From positions 45,357,450 through 45,421,449 of the forward strand of contig OX359250.1 in NCBI GenBank assembly GCA_947179485.1: a stretch of DNA of 64,000 nt, read 5' to 3'. Under the pieces are notes generated by a model. The model was not told the DNA's origin. It was given only the letters and a program-made list of their open reading frames with translations, and searched no databases. The stretch comes from Allacma fusca. Taxonomy: Eukaryota; Arthropoda; Collembola; Symphypleona; Sminthuridae. Position numbers and translations under genes: made by a program. Of this stretch, positions 58,669 to 64,000 are shown one piece after another; position 1 is the stretch's first letter; the number at the start of each line of letters is the position of its first letter.

Positions 58669-58829
58669 TACTGAATAAAGTAAAAATTCGATATAAGGGA
58701 CTATACAATTTATAAAGGAATTTCCCTTATACAAAACGTCTTTGCGTAAATGAAAGTTGGGGTCAAACAGATGCATCCCTGATATCGATATTTCCTTATA
58801 AGCTGAACCCTTATAACGGACTTTCACTG
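58669..58829. mobile_element. TA-MITE fragment
   Basis: The right end CCCTTATAACGGACTTTCAC then TG, followed by TA, matches the MITE ends at 36709-38300. The left side has only ATTCGATATAAGGGAC as its decayed partner, so the left limit is approximate. Confidence 0.45.
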
Positions 58830-58835
58830 TATATC

Positions 58836-59472
58836 TGACGAGTTTTACATGGTTTCAAGTTTTATTTAATGTTCATATACATATACCTATTTGAGCATTA
58901 CGAGTACTCACTTTTGTCAAGAGTCATCCAAGCTCATTTTATACTGGAATTTATTTACACAAGTTGAAACTAATATTTCTAAGCAACAATATGAATTATC
59001 AAGATAATTCTTTCATTTCATGGAGAGGCCGCTGCAACAACTAACAATGAGCAACGTCTGCTAAACAAGACCTTCATAAAACGGACTCTGATTTTGAATT
59101 TTGTCCTTTGATTGATGGCATGTGCAAATAATATACCCTGGACACGACATTAAATTGGATTGTGATTTTGAAATTGCTTCCGTCCTTTATGGCATACGCA
59201 ATCTAAAATTACTTGAACTTGACCATGAAATCTCAAGTTCATGGTCAAGTTTTTTCGTTGCATTACTTGACCCTGAACTTGACTTGAGTTTCAAGTAAAT
59301 TTCTCTTACTTGTACTCGAACCTGACTTGTCTTAGAATGTCATGGTCAAGCCGAGTACGTACTTGAACTTGACCCGAAAGATTCAAGCAAAAAAATTGGC
59401 CTACTTGAACTTGACCCAAACTTGAACTTGACTTGAAAACTCGAGTATTACTTGAACTTGTCCGCAGCACTG
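58836..59472 (+). repeat. Dispersed repeat, copy 2 (partner 9924-10566)
   Basis: It aligns over its whole length with 9924-10566, including the 14-bp-arm hairpin and the CAGCACTG end. It has an extra AAGATTCAAGCAAAAAAATT block near 59378 and lacks the A+T insertion of copy 1. Confidence 0.65.
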
Positions 59473-61860
59473 ATGTAAACAAAAGTAAAAAAACTAAGTC
59501 GGGCTTTCACTCAGCGATATGGAACTAGTGATTCTAATCATGCATTGTCCTTAGAAATAGCAGGTGTGGCGTGAAAACTTAACCTGTTTAAATTGCGCTA
59601 TTACCAAATATTCGTCAATTACATTGTATTTACACTTTTTTCCGGCCGCAGGTGCTACTGAATGTGATCCCATTGAAATATAAGTTGTTTAAATTTATAA
59701 AAAACAGCAAATTGCATGTTTTGAAAACAAAGATGACATTCAATGTGAACAATTATTTCCAGCAGCCTGAGTACGTATAATTTATCAAATCAACCCCAAA
59801 ATGATATTGTTCCTGAATTGTTTAGAGAAAAAATCTTTCAGGAACCACATCCCATGACATCCTAGAAATTGTTTTTGAGTTGCCTTCATATCCAGGGTAA
59901 ACTCTTATTGTTAGTTTATGTAACAAGTTTCAAAGTTGAACTTATCGAAGGTCGTCCAAAAAAAGTTGTAATTGGTTGGCTTTCCAAAGAAAAAAATTCT
60001 GGTGATATAAAATGAAAAAAACAGTTTTGAGGGTGTATTCAAAATGTCTGCAGTAGCAGACGGCGTTTTCATTATTCCGGGTAGAAATTGTCAAAAATTT
60101 AAACATAATTGAAAACCGCCCTAAAAATCCAGCTTAACGTTTTGTACAAAATTCCAGGTAATTTGGATGGCTTTCGAGATTTTGAATGATGGAGATGAGA
60201 AAATTCCCTGAAAAAATTCTTAAAATATTTTCTCAAAGGAAGCTTTCCTTCTGGAGTTGAAAAGCTCCACACGAATTTGTCAAGAAATGAGATTACAGCC
60301 TTCGGTAGGATGCAGCAGTCTTGAAATCTTTCCACACATTAATGAAAGTATTTGACTTGTCGTAACCTAGTATTGGTTCTTCTATGGTTGTAGTTAACTG
60401 ACTTGTGCAAATCAGTGCCAACATTCAAGCTGTGCTTGTGTGGCTAAGATAAATGTGGCAGTAATAACTGACGTGGAAGCTTATGAATCTAAAATTTATC
60501 TATTTGATTTCAGTATCTACCTCAATTCTCAATGCACATAATCGTTTAAATCAAAAGTGTAGGAGTGGATTTCTAATTGGAAATTATGTAACATGCTTAA
60601 TTGAGTAAATTTAGTACTAGACAACTCCGGAATGTAGTTTGGAATTTAGTTTCAGCTTATCTCAAATTCACGTTATTGACCTGGGTCAAGATTTGAGCTC
60701 GAGTTTAAGATCATGAAGCAAATTCCGGTTTTTTTAAGAATGTTACTGTTTTTTGATATTTTAATGGTTCGGTCAGAAAATGGTTGCGAATCGTTTAAAG
60801 ATAATGTGGGCATGCGTCTCAAACATAAACAAAGTTGAGAGAAACACGGTGTCCAGAGGGAAACTGACGAATTCAGAGAAGGAAGAATTATGGTGAGGAA
60901 AAACAAATGAGCTAGGCTCCTTTAGAATGTCATAGTTACAGAACTTTCAAAATTACATAAAAATATCATAAAAACTTGTAGTACTTTGTCCAAACGTTAT
61001 TGGAGAAATATCTGTAGGATATATTAAAAGAATACTTGTACAGGGTACTGTACAAATTGTACAGGGTGCCAAGGCAGGATTTAATTCCCTTAGCCCATAT
61101 AAGGAATTTCTCCCATTTATTTTCAAATTCTGTTTCATCCCCTAACTCAAAAGTTCTAGATACAGGGATTCGGCAAATGAAGGAAATCCAGGATTGGTTT
61201 TTGAAATGGTCAAATTCTAAATTGTCTCCTTAAACTTCAAAATTTGTTTTCAAATAAAACTGCTGATCCTCGTTTGTTGGGAATATCATGGAGATTCCAA
61301 AATCCGATGAGCCATTCAACAGTTCCGTATGCTCAGAATTATGGGCATATTCCGAAAGAACAGGCCATGGTTGTCGCATTTTTACTAACATTCAAAATTT
61401 TAAATCTAATTTTCGAATGGTCCTAAAAATTGTCGTCTAACCTAAGAAGTAAATTTTAAAATAAAATGTTAAAATTATATTTTCAGCGGAGTTTTTTCCA
61501 ATTTTTAAAATATGTCAAACTCACAAAAGTTAGCAAGGACGTGCAAATTAAGGCAAACATTATTTATTATTGTAAAGTATTTATTTAAACTTTATTATAA
61601 CACTATTGTATCTGATCAACAACTGCAAGCCAAGGGTTTCCGTACGCAATGTCGCTTGTGGCGTCAATGCGGGAATATTATTAAAATATCAAACAGCAAA
61701 TTTTAAAACACAATCCTCTCTACAAAGTTGAAAGAGTCTTCGTCTTCGTCTTGGTATAATACGAATTAATATCTTTTTTTATTGGCTGAGCCAGCAATAA
61801 CTGGCTAAATAAATTATTAAAATTATTTTTTTTAAATTAAAAAAAATATTAATCATTATA
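59473..61860. other. A+T-rich DNA with old repeat modules
   Basis: GTGGCGTGAAAACTTA at 59564 and ACGTGGAAGCTTATGAATCT at 60471 are members of the dispersed motif family. 61055-61270 is the partner of 22665-22870. A GTACAGGGTACTGTACAAAT stretch near 61037 is locally palindromic. No gene is supported. Confidence 0.35.
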
Positions 61861-62070
61861 CAGTAGCAAGGGCGGCGAAATTGCCACGGGCAGCCGTCTA
61901 CCACCAAGACGGCCCACTCTTTCAAATTAAAAGTGAGAATTAGTTAAAAAAATTACTAAAGCAAAATTAAATTAAAAAATTAAATGTTAGTCGACACTTT
62001 TATTAAGGTAGTGCTATTAATATGTTTCAAATACCTATTTACTGCCTTCTCTATTTACATTTGCCTCGCT

Positions 62071-62285
62071 GAGCCAGCAATTGCTGGCTGTCGCAGTGCT
62101 AGTTTATTATAATGCGGCAAAAATTCTGCATCATATTTTAATATTACCACGTTTTGCTGGAAATGTTTCATTTACTCTTACATTTTAAAGCCCGTGTCAA
62201 GATAACTTATTTGGGTAAAACCATTTATAAAAAAAGAACTTGATTCCTAATTAACTAGCACTGCACAGCCAGCTATTGCTGGCTT
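62071..62285. repeat. Small inverted-end element with GCCAGCAATTGCTGGC palindromes
   Basis: AGCCAGCAATTGCTGGCTGT then CAGTGCTAG at the left is inverted at the right (62251-62285). Each end contains its own 16-bp palindrome (62073-62088 and 62268-62283). A third related palindrome lies outside, at 61790-61805. Confidence 0.55.
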
Positions 62286-62810
62286 CGAAAGGGGTAATAG
62301 ATACATATAAACATTTACGTACGATACAGAGAAGGGGCTAACGGTTTAATCGGCTAATATTAAAATATTCTAGACAAAATGATGCGGATAATGAGATGCA
62401 TAAACAAACTTCGGCTTCACCAATGAAAAATACGTACACGCCAATTGTAAATACATGCATATTACATACCACAAATAAACCGGGTAGTTAGCCTTTAAGG
62501 TATCTGGTACTCTCAATTACAACCTAATAGGAGGAGTTTTTATCCTTTAAGAGGGAGAGCGAAGATTTAAATTTCGTTATCGTCAAATTATGCTATCAGA
62601 CAGGGGATCAAACCACATCCGAATTGGTGGAACCCCAATACCCAAATAACATCACCGACGCAGTCCGTGTGATACGCCAGTATTAAAATTATATTGCCGA
62701 AATAATTTTTTTCTTATAGAATATTTTTTGAATGACCTTTGATTCTAAAGTACAATTTCGAATGATTATAATCTAACATTACAGAACTTCTTTAAATACA
62801 CGATTTGCTA

Positions 62811-62890
62811 TTTGTACTCTCGAACCTAGAAAGCGCGTTTAGGAGAGAGTGAAGATCTAAAAATATTCTCTCATCGTCAAATTCTAGTAT
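62811..62890 (+). repeat. Hairpin-containing repeat module, copy A
   Basis: GTACTCTCGAACCTAGA, the loop AAGCGCG, then TTTAGGAGAGAG. The stem CCTAGA/TTTAGG is at 62825-62843. It is related to the modules at 63422-63505 and, more weakly, 62507-62600. Confidence 0.5.
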
Positions 62891-63421
62891 TAAGAAAGCC
62901 AAAAGCATTTGTAAAGACATTAATAATTTTTACCGTGACCCCAATCCTTAAAATAGATTTGTTGGATAATTACACATGCAATCTGAGGACCGTCGTTATT
63001 ATATTTTTTACCCTGGCCCGGCCAGGGTGAGCCACCCCGTAAATCCACCCCTGACTATACATTATAATAATTAAAAATCCAACAAATTACAAAACTTTAA
63101 AACAGTTACTTGTGTATGTACCTTCACCTTTGCCCATTATTTTACTTTGTTCGGCCGTATCAGTTACAACGACCTTGATATTTTATTTAGACACTCCTCG
63201 AAAAAACTACATACAGTTGTTCATGTGAAAATAAATGCCAGCATAATCAAAACTTTGTCCATGACATTTGTTAACTGTCTTTGTAAATCACTAATAGGAA
63301 ACGGTCTTCTTTTTAAGTAATATAAACGGGTAATCACTGCTTATTTTTTTTATAAAGGTAGCCCGTGACAATATTACCGCCCTTGCTATTGCATAATGCT
63401 TTGGTATGGCGTTATGGTAAT

Positions 63422-63505
63422 TTGTACTCGCGAACCTATAAAGCGCGTATAGGAGAGTGAGGGAAGTTTTGAACTTGTCGCCTCATCACGCAAGTTTTAT
63501 AGTTT
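63422..63505 (+). repeat. Hairpin-containing repeat module, copy B
   Basis: GTACTCGCGAACCTATA, the same loop AAGCGCG, then TATAGGAGAGTG. The stem CCTATA/TATAGG is at 63435-63453, with a compensatory change relative to copy A. Confidence 0.5.
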
Positions 63506-64000
63506 AGTGATTTTTCCAAACTTCAGTAACTCAACGTGTTTCAAACTAGACAATAATAATATTTTTCCAGATTTGTTAGTCATTCCCAGAATCAATTGGA
63601 CTGAATTATGAATTGATTAATTCATTTTGTGTAATTTTTAAATTTATAGGGTGATCATAATCATTTGCCCCTCTCCAGCCCACACAAGAGAGTGACACAA
63701 CAAATATTTCGTTCCCCCATTTCGCAAGAAATTGAGTTCCAGCTTTTCTGAAATTCACTTTAGTTAGGTCAAGTTAGTTTTGAAATCACGGGAGTCAGGA
63801 CGTGAAGGAAATTCAAAGTTTCTTTAAAATCTCAAATTCTTCAATTTGTAATCGTCATCGAAAATTTGTTTGATGAAATACTTCAACGCCCGTTTACAGA
63901 AACGCTTATGTGCCTCCGGGGTTTGTGTTTGATATAGGGCACTTCTTTGAGAATTACGCGCATGAGCTTTAGGAATATGAAACAACTTTGAGAATTACGC
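63506..64000. repeat. Diverged repeat, partner of 1490-1760, then A+T-rich DNA
   Basis: 63560-63700 matches 1490-1700 in order (TTTTCCAGATTTGT, TTTTGTGTAATTTT, GCCCCTCTCCA). The remainder to the window edge shows no gene. Confidence 0.4.

Larger units (their letters stand above)
61864..63388. mobile_element. TIR element with TAGCAAGGGCGG ends, about 1.5 kb
   Basis: TAGCAAGGGCGG at the left is exactly inverted as CCGCCCTTGCTA at 63377-63388. Similarity continues inward to CACGGGC. The flanks TTATACAG and TTGCATAA do not match, so either the duplication has decayed or the ends are unrelated insertions. No transposase is seen. Confidence 0.5.

Noticed and set aside
63011-63027. CCCTGGCCCGGCCAGGG palindrome as an operator or terminator
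   Set aside because: It is a clean hairpin, but no gene lies next to it and it sits inside a TIR element, so a regulatory role is not supported.
1-64000. tRNA genes
   Set aside because: No sequence with a convincing A box and GGTTCRANTCC-type B box at tRNA spacing was seen on either strand by eye; a tRNAscan run would settle it.

Overview
This is an A+T-rich metazoan (most likely arthropod) intergenic window, and nearly all of it is transposable-element DNA. The eukaryotic signs are GT-AG introns, a 5S rRNA gene with an internal control region, hAT, Mutator-like, Harbinger-like and Helitron elements, a solo LTR and long satellite arrays. No host gene is recognised by homology. The species cannot be named from the sequence.

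Layout. 1-6800: A+T-rich DNA with diverged dispersed repeats and a 944-bp hAT-type element (4538-5481). 6837-10566: a TA-flanked MITE, a hAT-type element (7326-9643) split by a solo LTR (7441-8635), and a dispersed repeat whose second copy lies at 58836-59472. 12652-14930: a decayed BED-finger hAT transposase gene on the minus strand. 17280-21616: a Mutator-like element with long inverted ends and a 10-bp target duplication; it holds a hAT-type element, which holds a further MITE and a possible captured exon. 22041-25085: three tandem arrays. 25818-26652: a small three-exon cysteine-rich gene, the best candidate for an uncharacterised gene, surrounded by recurring repeat blocks. 29088-36661: a nearly intact Helitron-type rolling-circle transposon with an HUH replicase and a Pif1-like helicase, damaged by one frameshift, one nonsense codon and a 1.6-kb hAT insertion in its 3' part. 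36709-38300: a cluster of TA-flanked MITEs. 38488-45001: a hAT-type element carrying a 5S rRNA gene and four other insertions (TA element, two hAT, one Harbinger-like). 45360-48020: tandem arrays and MITEs. 50029-51398: another hAT-type element. 51700-64000: mostly ancient diverged repeats, one possible terminal exon (51722-51968) and a TIR element (61864-63388).

How it fits together. At least eight hAT-type insertions can be bounded to the base by terminal inverted repeats plus matching 8-bp target duplications (one has 7 of 8). All lack a transposase, so they depended on enzymes encoded elsewhere; the only hAT transposase seen is broken. The nesting gives a relative time order. The Helitron is the only element with long open frames and is probably among the younger residents. 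Boundaries, splice sites and repeat pairings were read by eye; family names come from motifs and duplication lengths, not from database searches.
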